Assembly (NCBI RefSeq): GCF_029227915.1 | Contig: NC_079886.1 | Span: forward strand, 6,078,001 to 6,142,000 | DNA: 64,000 nucleotides | Reading direction: 5' to 3' | DNA from: Hydractinia symbiolongicarpus | Taxonomy: Eukaryota; Cnidaria; Hydrozoa; Anthoathecata; Hydractiniidae | Shown: piece after piece, positions 36,466-49,252 of the stretch | How the letters are laid out: the number at the start of each line of letters is the position of its first letter | How positions within the stretch are numbered: the stretch's first letter is position 1 | Notes under the pieces: generated by a model | Told to the model about the DNA's origin: nothing | What the model saw: only the letters and a program-made list of their open reading frames with translations | Databases searched by the model: none | Made by a program: the position numbers and the translations under genes

Positions 36466-39445
36466 GTATTTATAACCTTCTCTTTTTTATTTTTAAGATA
36501 TACAACTGTAAAGTATTTCCACCTGACCTTGACATCATTAATGTAATAAGGTAATCAGCATAAATATATTACACAACTAAACAATGATAAAACCTATTTT
36601 GTAGTGTGCTCTCCTATTGATGATATCATGACATATATGCAAAGTTTAGCAGTTTAATAACACTCTCCTCTTTAATTATAGTACAAACGCAAAGTCATGA
36701 TTTTTTCACATACTATCTGATAATATTCCAAACTTTTTTCAAATTTTATCATGCTATAATACAGTTAAAAGCCTAAAAGAAGACTGTTAAAATATTTACG
36801 CTGTGTGTAATTCCTCAAAATTCTGCTACAAGTTCTAATTTCTAAAGTTTTCTTCTTTTCTAAGATTTATATATACTTAAAAAAATACTTATTCACGAAA
36901 ATCAATTTTGCAAAAATAAAATATTTCCGCTAATATTATCTTTATAAAATTTTTTGTTAAACTAATAAGGATTTTAGTGAAAGCCTTGTAAAAAAAGTAT
37001 CAGAAGTAAGTAAGTCCTTTAAATTGATTTATTGGCTAGATTTGTGAATTATTTTGTGATATAAATCTTAAAAATATGTTTGGGTTTGGTCAGGATAAAA
37101 CTCCAATTAGGATACAATTAGACTTTCCTTTCCTTTCTATGTTAGGAACTATTGACAAAATTTAATTCTTCTTCCTAACAGGCTTTTCAGGAGAGCCAAC
37201 TTCTACCCCTTTCTCTCACTGACCTAAAAAATCTTTAATAACTCGCTTTCCTCCTAAAAAAACTTGGATCTTCTGCTTATGCTCCCTCCAATATTCAACC
37301 TTATGGCCAGTTTGCGTCATTTTCATACAATTAACAATAGCAAAAAAAACCTCTAAAATTCAAAAAATCTGTTGGTTAATCTATAAAAGCGTCATTTTAA
37401 ATGGTTTACTAATTTATTAAAATGGCTCTTGATAAAATAAAAAATATTTTTTAACATGCTAAAATATACAAAAGGCTAATTCTGGAAGTAAATAAAAAAA
37501 GCCATACTATTAGGTAACCAACATAGTGACCTAAAATTTTAGAATAGGGTCAAAAAATTCTGTATGGAGCATATCAGAAAATTTCAGTATCTCTAAATCA
37601 GAAAATAGGGGTGTAGAAATAACTTTGTAATGTGCAAATTAAATTAGTCTGACTACACATCATTGTAAACAAGAGATGCATTCAATAAAATGAAAGCCAG
37701 GTTGACCTAAGTTTTAGTACAATAACACAGATTTAAAAAAAAACTTGTGGAATAAAAATGTCAAAGTTTAGCAATGATTCCAATTTTTTTAAGATTTTTT
37801 TTAGCTTGAGCTTAAGCTTTTTTTTAGCTTTTAGATGCTTTTTTTAAGCTTGACAAAAGTAGCATTAATTTGAGACTTCCAGCTGAGATCAGAATCAAGA
37901 AGAATACCAAGATGCATCAAACAGGTGTTACAAGGAAAACATTTAATTAATTAACCAATCAATTATTCAAATGTTCTTTTAGTATTGATTGTTAAAAGTA
38001 CCTCTGCAGTAAGTCTAAATAAAGTTTGACGCGACCATAGCACAGAATAATTAGGCTATCGTTGTTATTGATGTTGTCAAAATGACAATTTCGTTATAAA
38101 AGTAGATAGATGAAGGTGCATATTTTATATGGCTAGTCTCACGAATGTCCTGTCTAATAACTCCCTGCAATATTCAACAGCCCACACAGTATGCCATTTT
38201 TCCAATTTCTCTCACATGGCTGGAGTTCCCTGATTGTTTGATATAATTTAAAATTCCCAGACCTTCAAGGTCTCCCAAGTACCAAATAAAACCAGGGGCA
38301 AAATTCACTTTTTTGAATCAATGCCAAGGGGAAACGATGCCTCACAAACTGCAGTTGTGAGCAACGACACAACATGGTAGTTTTTACTTGTTTATTCCTC
38401 AATATTAAGTTTCTGAAAGGTTAAAAAAGAAAGAAAAATTTTTTGTCCTGTCCTGCCCCTCCTGCCCCACTTTCCGATGAAAAATAAATCAGATCACAAT
38501 TAACAGACAATTGTCGTTTTGAGAGAACTTACATATAGGGAAATAAATGCAGTAAACCTTTTTAGTGCAAATATTGAAAACAATTTTAAAATACCAAAAA
38601 CATTTTAGATTTTCCTTTTTCCACAAGTGACCTTTGGTTTCCCTATCATTATTTTGTAATACAAATTTAGATAAAACTGCAACAAATTAAGTTTGCTTTA
38701 CTTTTCCTAACACATTTGAAAACAAACTCAAAGTGAGCAGTACACAGAAAATAAAAAATAATAGTAGCAAACATTATATATATATACCATTAAAACAGCT
38801 TTCAGAATTGTTTAAACTAGCTTTCTAATTCCAGAAGTAACAATCAGTGTTTGTTTTATCTAAATTAAAGATTAATATTGAAATTAACAGGAAAGTGTAC
38901 GAATATTTGTGTACAAAAATTTTCAACTAAATCACTGTTTCTGTAGTTTGTCCTCCTCTAACATATTCAAGATGGAGTATTTACACTATGCCCAGACTCC
39001 TCAACTTAGAGGTCCGCCTCGGATTTTATTATTTGCTTATTTGATCTATAACTTTTCGGTCGTATTTTTAGGTTAACGGCACTCCATTGTTAATAAACTC
39101 CCAGATCTAATCCGCCTTTTTAACTCAATTTGTTACGCGTACAGCCGACAATCGGCGTCACAAGTATCGTTAAATATTCGTTTGGGGTAAGAAATAAATA
39201 TAGTATTGGAGAATATGAAAAACAAACTATTTTCATGATTCCATCTATTGTAATATTTGAGAAATTTTGTGGGGAAATAAACTCAAAAAAAACTATAAAA
39301 AAAGATTTGAAAACTTGGGTTTGGGTTTCAAATTTTAAACAAACTTGAGAATATGTTACTAGTTGTTCCCCAGCCTGCCGTGTTGCACAAAAAATGTTGC
39401 AAAATTCTCGTGAGAATATAGCAATCAATAATAAATGTAAAAAAT

Positions 39446-39688
39446 GCTCCAACCTCTTTCCCAGAAGTTTTTGTTAGGCTGTTTATTTGGGGACGAGATT
39501 GAAATGTCCTGGTAACGAGGTTGTCAAAATGTGTCAATGACAGATCATGACAGATCGTGGTTTTCTTCACTGTAACATATAACATATATGATGTTATATG
39601 TTACAGTGAAGAAAACCACGATCCCAGGACCTATCAATAAGCCAAGCGCCAATGAGAGACAAAAAGTCCTGGGAACGAGGTTGAGAGA
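39446..39688. mobile_element. Nested MITE cluster with a long perfect hairpin
   Basis: A left end CCAACCTCTTTCCCAG, an internal GGGGACGAGATTG and a right end GTCCTGGGAACGAGGTTGAG show at least two CAACCTCG-family copies placed together. The second copy carries CCAATGAGAGACAAAAAGTC, as in the copies at 10690 and 20652. The hairpin at 39553-39623 lies between them. Confidence 0.65.
39553..39623. repeat. Perfect 33-bp inverted repeat with 5-bp loop
   Basis: The arm at 39553-39585 (starting GATCGTGGTTTTC, ending CATATAACAT) is followed after ATATG by its exact reverse complement at 39591-39623. There are no mismatches over 33 bp. Confidence 0.9.
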
Positions 39689-40814
39689 AGGATGTGTGTT
39701 GAGCTTGCTGGATAAACAAATGGATGTGTAAACAAATGAATAAAAAAGATGAAAACGTTAAATGTCCACTTGTTTCTCTCCCATTCCTTTTTATATATAA
39801 AAAAAACAGGAAGCCCTCGAAACGAGGAAGCGTTTGATGTACGTTCGTATCAGTTTAGAAAACAAAATTTTAAATATCGGGAAAGGAGATAAATAAAATT
39901 CTACAACAATAGTCATACTATAATAGTCGTCTGCATGATTTGGTTTCGTCGGACAACTATTATATCACATCACATGAGTGCAAGTTGTGACCTCTTAAAG
40001 TAGTTTCCGTATCGGTAGTAGACCGGAGATCAAAAGTCACTTTGTTAACTATTATTTTATCGCCAGAATAAATCAAGAACGAAACTTCAGTATAAAATAG
40101 GTTTCGTTTCAATTTTTAGTGGTAGTGCATGTCTGCAACGACAAAAAAATTGTAAAGCACAATCGCTTTGCTTTTAACGTCTCTTGTTTGTCCTTTTGTT
40201 TATTAAACAAGAGATATATTTAATAAGACTTTGCAAGACCGGTTCCGTTTTTCGGTTGACCGACCAAATATAGAATGGATAGCTCTGTTTGTATACCAAA
40301 AAGCTGCTGGTGTCATCAGAATATAATTTCTTATATGCCTTTAAAAACAATATTGTTTTCTTAAACTATAAGATTCAAGCCAGATTCACTGATAGGCTCG
40401 ATTTTAGCCGAAGTTCTTTAACCAGGTATACAAAGCATGCATGATCTGAGCAGTGAAAAGTTCAATCTTGCTTTGATAAGTGCGTTCACAGAAATTTTGC
40501 TAACTTTACGTTTATCAAATGGATGATCACATGCAAGTTAAAAGAAACGACTGCACTGACAACTCATTTCACCGAAACATGAAAAGAGAAGAGGAGTGAC
40601 AGAGCCATGTTCCACTTGTAAAATCTGTTGATTGTACTGTCGCTTCTTCTTGATTTATTTTTTCTTATGTACTGCAGCAATGCTTTGGTTCAAATGAAAC
40701 TTAGCTACTGGATTAAAATAACGTACATCGCAATATGTTCTTTGTCCTGTGATCTTTAGCTAAAACATCAGATATGGCAAAATCAGCCCAATTTGATGCT
40801 TCGTAACTCAAATT

Positions 40815-41034
40815 TTAACCAATGAGTGGGTTAAGGTCGGATCTATAAACATTAGTGCGAATTTCTTTAAGGACTTCAGCAGTAACATTTCTAATTTTGT
40901 TATGTCTGTTAATGATCAGACCACCTTTCGGACAAGAAAATGTGCGTTGTATATAAAAAGAATGTTCACAAATGCAAGTTGTTGGAACTTCAAACCATCC
41001 CAGAAACAATTTAATCTTTAGTCTTTTTGGTGAT
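40815..41034 (-). pseudogene. Fragment of a LINE-like retroelement polyprotein
   Basis: The minus strand encodes a segment containing LFLGWFEVPTTCICEHSF, then SCPKGGLIINRHNKIRNVTA and LKEIRTNV, ending DLNPLIG and a TAA. This matches a conserved pattern of retroelement proteins abundant in cnidarian genomes: a Cys-x-Cys pair, SCPKGG, RHN-x-IRD-x-TA, then L-x-PL-x-GE. The stop falls where the family normally has Glu, so GAA to TAA is a plausible nonsense change, and sequence after it (YEASNWADFAISDV) still reads in frame. Only this fragment is seen; no reverse transcriptase core, endonuclease or terminal repeats are near. It is an old dead copy. Confidence 0.6.
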
Positions 41035-41650
41035 GAATAAGCTCTTATAATTCACTGTGTAGAGTACACCGTTAAGGTAGCTTTCTGACTGCTTGTGCAC
41101 ACAACACAGCAATCAAAACTATAGCATATCGTCTCGAAAGGACCGAAAAGTGACATCTATCTTTCGTAATACGTTAAACTTTGATCAAGACATATGAATC
41201 TCCTGGGAATTGACGGGAATTGGTTGCTATGGCCGTTGATATGCTTTTATTTTTAGTTGAGTGCAGAAAGTGTGGGAATGCACCTTCTTTACCCACATTT
41301 GTTATAGTAACGACTTGCCACCGTATCAGCAAGAGAATTTGGTGCCTGAAAAGAGAAATGAGGTACTATCGTGCGAAAAATAAACTCAAAACTCGAGAAT
41401 CTTATAAAGGACTTCATAGTCATTAAAAAATCTCCGCTACACATTTTTTAATGACCGACAATTACTATGACAACAATAATCAACATTCTGTATCAAATGA
41501 TGAATACATAAAATCTCGTCCCCAGGACTTTTCGGGATTTACCCAGGTTACGTACTTACAAATCAAAAACTAAACGCCAACCTTACCTCTTCCTTACCGT
41601 AAAGATAATTGCATTAAAAACAGCCCGTAAATGTTTTCACTTTTCGTGAA

Positions 41651-41758
41651 GCGTCAACGTCGTTCCCAGCGCCTGTTGTCTCTTTCTATAACCAGGACGG
41701 CAAGTAACGTTGTCCCGATGTCAGAAAAGATACAAGATGCCCTTGGGGATGAGGTTGG
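41651..41758 (+). mobile_element. MITE, CAACCTCG family
   Basis: Left end CAACGTCGTTCCCAGCGCC and right end CCCTTGGGGATGAGGTTG are inverted repeats. The flanks GTGAAGCG and GTGAAGTG differ at one of 8 bases, again an 8-bp target duplication. Confidence 0.7.
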
Positions 41759-42659
41759 TGAAGTGTGATAACGACAAATACTTTTCATTATGCCAAAAAA
41801 TTATGTTTCACGGCATGCAATACTAAAAAAATCCAATTTAACCCCCTAAATTTAACCCCCTAACTTCGGATTGAGGTTGGGAATACACTTTTTCATTTGT
41901 GAGTAATATGCATAAAAAAGCCTTAACTTGCATGTTCCTTTAAAGTCAGATGATAAGAGTTTAATAATAATATAAAAGATAATCGAAGGGAGGAAGTGCA
42001 AGACAGGTACTTGTTTTTTATCTACTTGTTGTATCACTGATAAAAAAAGATTTATCACCATGCATGACAAACGTTTTAAATGGGTTTGAAAATATTCTAG
42101 TGGGTCAAAAGCAAAAAAAAAAAACGGGCAACCATGGAGAACGTTATTTTTACTGTTCTTTTGCTATGGATTCATAAAATGAGCACGTTCCATTTATGAG
42201 GTATAGTTCTAAAAAATATGAAAACTAAATTTGAAAAAAAATTAAATGGAAAATGAATACGTTCCAAAACGGCAGAAAAAAGCTTATCTCTCAAACAAAT
42301 GAATTTTTCTTTTTTACGAAATGTTTGCTGACAACGTTATCGTTGTATCGTGCTCTGCAGCAAACGAAGTTTATCGTCACATCAGATCATAGGAAAATCA
42401 TTAAGGTCACCAAACCCCCTACGTCATACTTGAGGTCAATAAACTTCATAGTCAATGTTAATAATTAGTTGGAATAATCCCATAAGAGTAACCCTAAACA
42501 GATGTAGACGGACAGTCTATCAAAACGAATTTTAATATCGCACAAGACTTGCAATGAGTAAGAGCTTGAAATAAATTTTTTTATATATATGTTGAGGAAG
42601 ATAATAATATCAATTTAGGCATTACAAATCTAAATTGCCATTAATTCAACAAGGTTGAA

Positions 42660-42757
42660 TGCCAACCCCCTCCCCAGGGCCCTTTTTTTCTTTCTGACAA
42701 TCTCAGACGGCGAGAATGTCAGAATGAGAAAAAGAGCCCAGGGGACAAAGTTGGTTT
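42660..42757 (+). mobile_element. MITE, CAACCTCG family
   Basis: Left CCAACCCCCTCCCCAGGGCC and right GAGCCCAGGGGACAAAGTTGG are inverted. The interior is itself palindromic (TTTCTTTCTGACAATCTC against GAGAATGTCAGAATGAGAAA). Flanks TTGAATG and TTGAATA suggest the target duplication. Confidence 0.7.
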
Positions 42758-44774
42758 GAATACCATACACAGTAGGTAAATGTACCTGATAATTCAACAG
42801 TTCACATAAATTGTAAACAAAATAATTTTGCATAACAAAATCCTTATTTTCTGTGTTTAAAACACTTCTTAGCAAAGCAGATTTCTAGAAGGGGTACATA
42901 AGAAAGACAAAAAAAGCTTTATTATATGACAGTTCATACGGAAACGAAAATGTTGGATATGAGCAAAATCAGCAAATAAAAAGCCAAACGATACTGGAAA
43001 AGATACAACCTCGTCCCCAAGACTTGTTAGTTTTAAGTTTGTGCCTGAGGCTGGCATAATAACAAAATTTAAAACCATTTACATTGTCCTTTTTTGTCAA
43101 GAAGAGTAGAGAATTTTGGTATTTACCCTCAATAGATATCATAATTCTGGTGATGACCTTCATCACTCGGTCAGTTCCTTTTTATGTATTGCTAACCAAG
43201 TTAACCACGTAAAGAATTCTGTTAGTCTTGCGTCTTTAGTTAGTTTTGTGAATCGACTCTTTTCATCCCAAACCTCTCATACGGTGCCTCAGTCTTAAGG
43301 CCGTATTCCAGGCGTTCACAGCTGTGACCAGCCACCAGCGCTTAGTATCTGGGCATGCGTGTTATATTATTGTCCAAACACGACGCCTGTTAAACTAGTC
43401 AACTTCCAAGCATTTGCAGACAAAAAAAATTTTTAACAAGCAATAAAAATTCAGAAAACGTTGCCATCTTTTATGTAATGGAAATTGAGACGAAGTTTTA
43501 ACGCTGGGAGCTTTTGTCATGACTTTTTTAACAGGAAGCGGCCTACTAAACGTACATATTAGTGGAAGAAAAAGTAGGTTCAAGTGGGTTGTAATAACAC
43601 AGCGTCCACCAATCGGGACGTTCACGTAAAGAAAATAGAGCAAGGATGTGGAAAAACATTGTATACCAAAAACAGTGCATATGTAGAGGCATTATTAATA
43701 AACCGATACAATCTTTTTTATTCTTAGCCGCGTTTTATAACCATCCCTGCCCTTTCTCTCTATTATTGTTATTGACATTATTTATGCAGGATAGTCTCTT
43801 TAGGTTAGAGGTTATTTTTAGGTTATAGGTTATAGGTATATTTCGCCGTTATATAAATAAAACAGGTTAAAATATCTTGTAATATATATAAAAATGGCCG
43901 GAGCAAAAAGAAGGCACAAATTGCCTTATCACTAAGCCCCGTTGTTAAGCAAAAAGAAAGAGAGTTAAAATAATACTTAATATAAAAAAGCAATATTCTA
44001 ACTATATATATTCCATAAAAAGATTAGTTGAATTTACAAAGGTCTTTGTGAGAGTTTGCATCTAAAAATATTTACAAATGTCTATAAGATCAGTCGTTAA
44101 TAATTTTGTTTTTACATTTTTCTTGAAAATATTAAGAGTTGAGTTTGTTTTTATCATTAGATAAAAATTTATTCCATAGGTATGGTCCCCTATGTCTAAT
44201 TGAAAACGTGCAAGATTTTAATAAAACCTTTGGCACTTAATAATTATTTTTGAAAACCTAGTATCATATTTATGTTGTATTTAACTAAATTAGTTAGTAA
44301 ACAATTTTGGTGTTATGTTTTGTTTTATCTTGTACATAAAAAGTAAAACTTCATGCATATTTAATTGATAAATGTTCGAAGCCACAATTATAAGAAATAA
44401 GTGTTGTGTTGGTGCATATCTGTCTGAACCAAAAATTATGCGACAAGCATGTTTTTGTTTATTATACAACTTTTTTAATTTATTTACATTGTTACTTGCA
44501 CAGGATATATTACAATACGTTAAGTAACTGTGTATAAAAGAAAAATATAGGTTCTTTAAGCAATGGAAATTTAAGTATCGTTTGGCCTTATATCCCTATA
44601 TATCCCTAAGTTTTTAGAGATTTTATTTTCAAGGGTTTGTATATGTTTATACCATGTTAATAAGTCTAAAAGTACGCCAAGAAATTTTATTGTTTCTTCT
44701 CTCTTTATGTTTACGTTATTAATTTTAAGATATGGTAGTTTGAGTGGAATATTATCAGTCTTTAGTTTATGTTG

Positions 44775-45052
44775 GTATTGCTATCAACGCGGGTTCTGTT
44801 AAAGGGGGGGGGGGGGGGGGGGTCCTAGTGCCTAAGTTTCTATTTGAGCTACGAAAGTCGTGCAAGCACAGCAATCGCTTAACTAGACAACCACCTAAGA
44901 TATCAATCATATTCTCATGCTGAACGCTAAGCAAAAAGAATAGATTCGCACTTTTATAGACTCTGGTATGACTGGACCGGGGTTTGAATATAAGACCTTT
45001 CTGCACTGAAAGCGAACGCTCTTCCACAAGGTTACCAATCGGTTACCGGTAA
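44775..45052 (-). mobile_element. tRNA-derived SINE, copy 1
   Basis: Read on the minus strand it starts in a tRNA-like head with an A-box-like TGGTAACCTTGTGGAAGAGC and a B-box-like ATTCAAACCCCGGTCC. The body contains CTTAGCGTTCAGCATGAGAA and GTAGCTCAAATAGAAAC. A run of 19 G on the plus strand (44804-44822) lies in it where the copy at 60345 has five. No coding capacity. Confidence 0.65.
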
Positions 45053-45906
45053 TCTAATTTAAACAGCGCGTAAACATTAACATTAACATTGAATTCAATT
45101 AAAGGCCCGCGTTTTGGTCCAACCTTTTTTTCTTTTAGACTTGTGAACAATATTTTTCTGTCTTTTGTTAGTTGTTTTAGTCTCTTTCATTTATCTATTG
45201 ATATAAAAAAACGAAGATCAAAATACAAAACATATTTTTTTTAAAAATAATACTTTAAGCTCTTTTTACTTCCATTCGTTTTGAATATTTAGGACTTTAG
45301 TTTTTATTCACACAAGCAGGTGCAAGAAATGTTATGTTGATTTTTGTAAGCTGTATTTTCTATATTTCTTTCTTCTATTCTTTTTTTGTTTACATTCTTA
45401 GCAAATATTCTGTTTAATATTCGTTATCTTGGAAACACAACATAAAAAATGATAAGTTAGTTTCTGATGATTTGACGTAAGGAGTGTGTATTACAATAAA
45501 GGGGTAAGCACTGGTTATTTATATTCTTTTTGATAATGGGCGTTTATTTGATTGGGCGTTTATTTAAATGGGCTGTTATTTTATTGGGCGGTTATTTAAC
45601 TCGCTGACGTAACGGTACATGTTTCCTGATAGAAATAAGAAAAATAAAGCTTAAAACTAAAATATTTTGAGCAATTCTGTAATTAGTGTCCATGTTGTAT
45701 TATAAAAACTTCTTTGACAGAGTTGACAGTCATTTTAACGCGAATTTTCCTCTCATTTTCCTAATATCCTAGCTTTTATTTCGCTGATTTTGAAAAAATG
45801 TCTCATATTCTGTATATATTACATATTAACAACACCCTAACAGTCAGACGAAAGTGACAATATTTATGAAGAATAATGACAATTTTGTCTCATTTTTTTT
45901 TTTTGT
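45053..45906. other. Intergenic, AT-rich
   Basis: No gene seen. A short repeated phrase GGGCGTTTATTTGATTGGGC / GGGCGGTTATTTAAC occurs three to four times at about 45538-45602, a minor local repeat. Confidence 0.4.
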
Positions 45907-46338
45907 TCAGTAAGGTATCATCATATTTCTTAGGTTTGACATAATGCAGTATAAAAGTTTGTCGTTTTTGTAAAGGACGCAGTAGCCATCACTTTCTTTA
46001 TGAACAACGTAACCTGCATTCCTAAGAATCTGGAGGCATCGGAACACTGGGATTCTATTTGTCTTCTTTTTCATTGATTATTTTATAATTTGTTTTCAAA
46101 ATGGAAAGCAACAATATTTTATGGTGATAGTAGGTCTTTCCGACCTCATGGCCCATGCCTGCTCTACGCTTATCAGATTATTATACATCTCTGGGAACCA
46201 GACATGGTTCATGTAAAAACAGATGTCCATTATGATACAAACCATATGGCGGAATTTTCCAATCGCGCTTAAAGTCATTTCAGTTGGTAATGCTTCTGTT
46301 TCAACAGCGAATCTGTAAAATTGAAATTTCTTAACCAT
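45907..46338 (-). CDS. Unrecognised minus-strand coding remnant in two blocks
   Basis: Two blocks share one frame. The first (46338-46096) follows a good acceptor (CAATTTTACAG at about 46310) and reads FAVETEALPTEMTLSAIGKF, then HMVCIIMDICFYMNHVWFPE. The second (46074-45907) starts at an ATG and encodes 55 residues including NRIPVFRCLQILRNAGYVV and ESDGYCVLYKNDKLLYCIM. A TGA and a TAA separate them in the same frame. Residue composition is clearly protein-like, unlike nearby chance frames. I could not find a phase-consistent intron that removes both stops, so this is either the 3' end of a gene with an unseen splice or a decayed gene. No family recognised. Confidence 0.33.
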
Positions 46339-46937
46339 CTAAACATGATATTTTCTCCAACTGACTCAGTCCCCTGTTAAGTATGCATTATTTTATAGTT
46401 ATTAATAACTGACTAATTAATACTCATCTGATGTTTAATAATTAAATTTTATTATTTAAAAAAAATTCATGTCCTTTAGCGACTTTTTGTTTAGCCATGT
46501 TGTAGAGACAAAATATAATTTTGTAACGGCATTAAATTATCAGTTGGTATTAATTAGGGAAAATACAATGTCCCTTCTTTGTTTACTAAGAAGTGACCTA
46601 GGCTTTTTGTGCCTTTGTGTAAAATATCAAAACATGCTGTACGCACGTGAAAATTATAGAACTTAGGGTGAATTCTAGAGAGATTAAAATTTGAAAAATG
46701 TCTTGCTTGTCATCCTTAACCATTGTGGAGGAGGAAGATGAAACATTAAATAATGTAGAGCAAAAGAAATATTTTTCATATAATTAAAGATAATTAGTTT
46801 AGCATAATAAACAATCGTTTTGTTACTTTTTAGATGAGAAAATGTTCATCCCGCCGGGATTCGCCTCTGAGAAACGAGATCTCCCCTACAAGCCAGTCTC
46901 TTTGACCATATAAACAGTAATTAAGGTTCATGGTGAG

Positions 46938-47031
46938 CAACCTCGCTCCCAGGTGCTTTCTCCTTTTTGACATCGAGGACAGTAAGCGCTAGCGGCTTTG
47001 ACATAGGTAACAAACCCTGGGGAAAAGGATG
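46938..47031 (+). mobile_element. MITE, family A copy 2, with 8-bp target duplication
   Basis: It starts CAACCTCGCTCCCAGG, contains GTAAGCGCTAGCGGCTTTGA and ends AACCCTGGGGAAAAGGATGA. The exact 8-mer ATGGTGAG stands on both sides. The whole element is about 94 bp and closely resembles the copy at 1724-1817. Confidence 0.8.
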
Positions 47032-47339
47032 AATGGTGAGTGTCTAACAAATTTCGCAGATCTCACTGAATATAAGAATGTTTTAAAAATTAAGAATTTG
47101 TGTTTCAAATGTCACATGCAAGGTGATAAGATCTAAACTAAGGCGCTGATAGAAATTGCAAAAACTTGACAGTTCAAGGCTGTAATGGAATGCTGTTGTT
47201 TTGTAAAAGAACTGTGTAAAACTCGTCGTGGGATAGAAAACAAACAAATTGGGTTGTTGTTCTTTTGATGTTTCAAGCGTGTGTTTTAAACTTTTGTGTT
47301 CGTAGGCGTTTAATTCTCGGCCATATATATTTTGTGTAG

Positions 47340-49221
47340 GTGAGCGAAAATCATTTATTAAAAACGTGTAGTAGTAATCTTCAGCGTATTGAACAGTTAC
47401 TATTGATCGTGACCATTGATAATGCGCAGACGCCCACAGAAATAATAAAATTTATAAATGTTAAAGAAAGCCTAACCGCTTTTTCGATTAAAGATGAACA
47501 TATAAACAGAAATGTTATTTACTGGCTGCGAACGACTTTTTCAAACAAACAGATGCAGCATGCTTGGTAAGTGAAAGTAATAATATTTAAAGGCTTCCTG
47601 CTGCTTCTTTTCTAGAACTTCTTGTTTTTTGTATTGGGAGGAATTTCAATAAATTTGTCTTTCATACATCTCAAATTCACTAGCCACACATATATCTTCT
47701 TTAGCGTCGCATAGATACATCTGTCATATATCTACATACTTCATACATCTCAAATTCACTAGCCACACAAATCTTCTTAGCGTCGCAACGAGTTTGAATA
47801 AAACTTCGTTTGTGTAGGTACACAAACGAAGTTTTATTCAAACTCGTTCCCAGGGTCTTTTACGTCTTGTTTTACATTGCGACACTAATTAAATTTTTTT
47901 CATGCTAAAAACATGTCCCTAATTTTGTCACTCTGCGATAATGATCTGGGCAAGAGACCCTGACAGAGAGGATGCATACTTGACTTTAAGGAAGCAGAAA
48001 GGATAGATTCGTATTTTTATAGTCTCTGGCATAAACCAGCCGGGTTTTAAACCTGAGACCTTTCGCACTGGAAGCGAACGTTCTACTATAAAAAAATTGT
48101 CCACTAAAAATTTCATTCTGCTAACATTGAGTAGCAATGTCTTACGTGACTATGACAAGAAGGTCGTCCTTCTTATGCAATTAAGTGAACTCTAACAGGA
48201 AGCGAAGAATTCGAGAAAAAAACCCAAGTAGAATATACCTATTTCAATAAATGTAGCTTTATATAATAGTCGGGGGTCATTACTATAATTATAGGCGGGA
48301 ATACAATTACGTTCTCGATTGCAAAACCCCCAGTGTTTAAATTAACTTTTTCAATAGCGAAACCCTTTTTTGTAAAGTATATTCTGCCATAAACAGTGAA
48401 AAAAGAGAGCGAAATAACTTGACAATATTGGCAAAAACGTGACGTACATAAGAACATATTCTGGTAACAACTTGAGAAGATTAAAGCGTGAAACTTTTCA
48501 GAACACTAAAGAACATCTAGCGTTATAAATAGCTACTTTAGCCTTTCTTTTAAAAGAAACATAGACGGCATCAACCTCGAACTCAGGACCTGTGATATGA
48601 AGATGAAAGGGTACGGGTTTCTTGATCATAAAAAACTTGACAGATCCTAGGTTCGAAGTTATTGCAAAATAGCATTACCAGAAAAGAAGTAAATGTTACA
48701 TTTCAACGAAGCGTGAAAGCTTTAGAATTTTTTGTGCTTCCAGGGTATATCATTTAGTTCAATTTTGTTAACTTACATAAAAAGTGTTTTGATATTCATA
48801 TAACCATTACCAGTGTCATTAGCTTTATCATTTCAAAGTATTTCTGCTTCTACAACAGGTGATATAAAATTTTTTTTTACCACGGTGAGAATTTTTTGAA
48901 GTCATTGTAAATATATTTATATGTTAAAAAGCAGGTGTTATATTCCGTTGATCGCCTTTTTACAAAGTTTTAAAGTTTCCCGCGTCGAATGTAGTGAAAA
49001 TGTATTCCGTTTTATATATAAAGCTTACATTCTTTAGCTTTTATCATAGATGTGCAAATTTTTTAAGATTTTTTAATTAAACAGCGAAAAAAGGAAAGAA
49101 AAGATTTTTTTTTCTCTTCTTGTATTAACATTTTTTTAAAGAAAAAAAAAGAATCATTAGCGAGCTATAAAAAAGTATTTTACTGTACCGAAATCTTCTT
49201 TTTATCCTAAATTGGTTTTTA

Positions 49222-49252
<31 letters not shown>

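Larger units (their letters stand above)
30265..39440. other. Gene-poor AT-rich region
   Basis: About 9 kb without a gene I can support. It contains small foldbacks (34582-34607, 36418-36465), a CpG-bearing patch near 34560-34620 and many short AT-rich frames on both strands that show neither homology nor splice-consistent exons. Confidence 0.4.
41035..44770. other. Intergenic with MITEs
   Basis: No gene supported. MITE ends occur at 41517, 41651-41758, 42660-42757 and 43009. A stretch at about 43765-43805 (TTATTTATGCAGGATAGTCT) matches the tail of the SINE at 60345. Confidence 0.4.
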
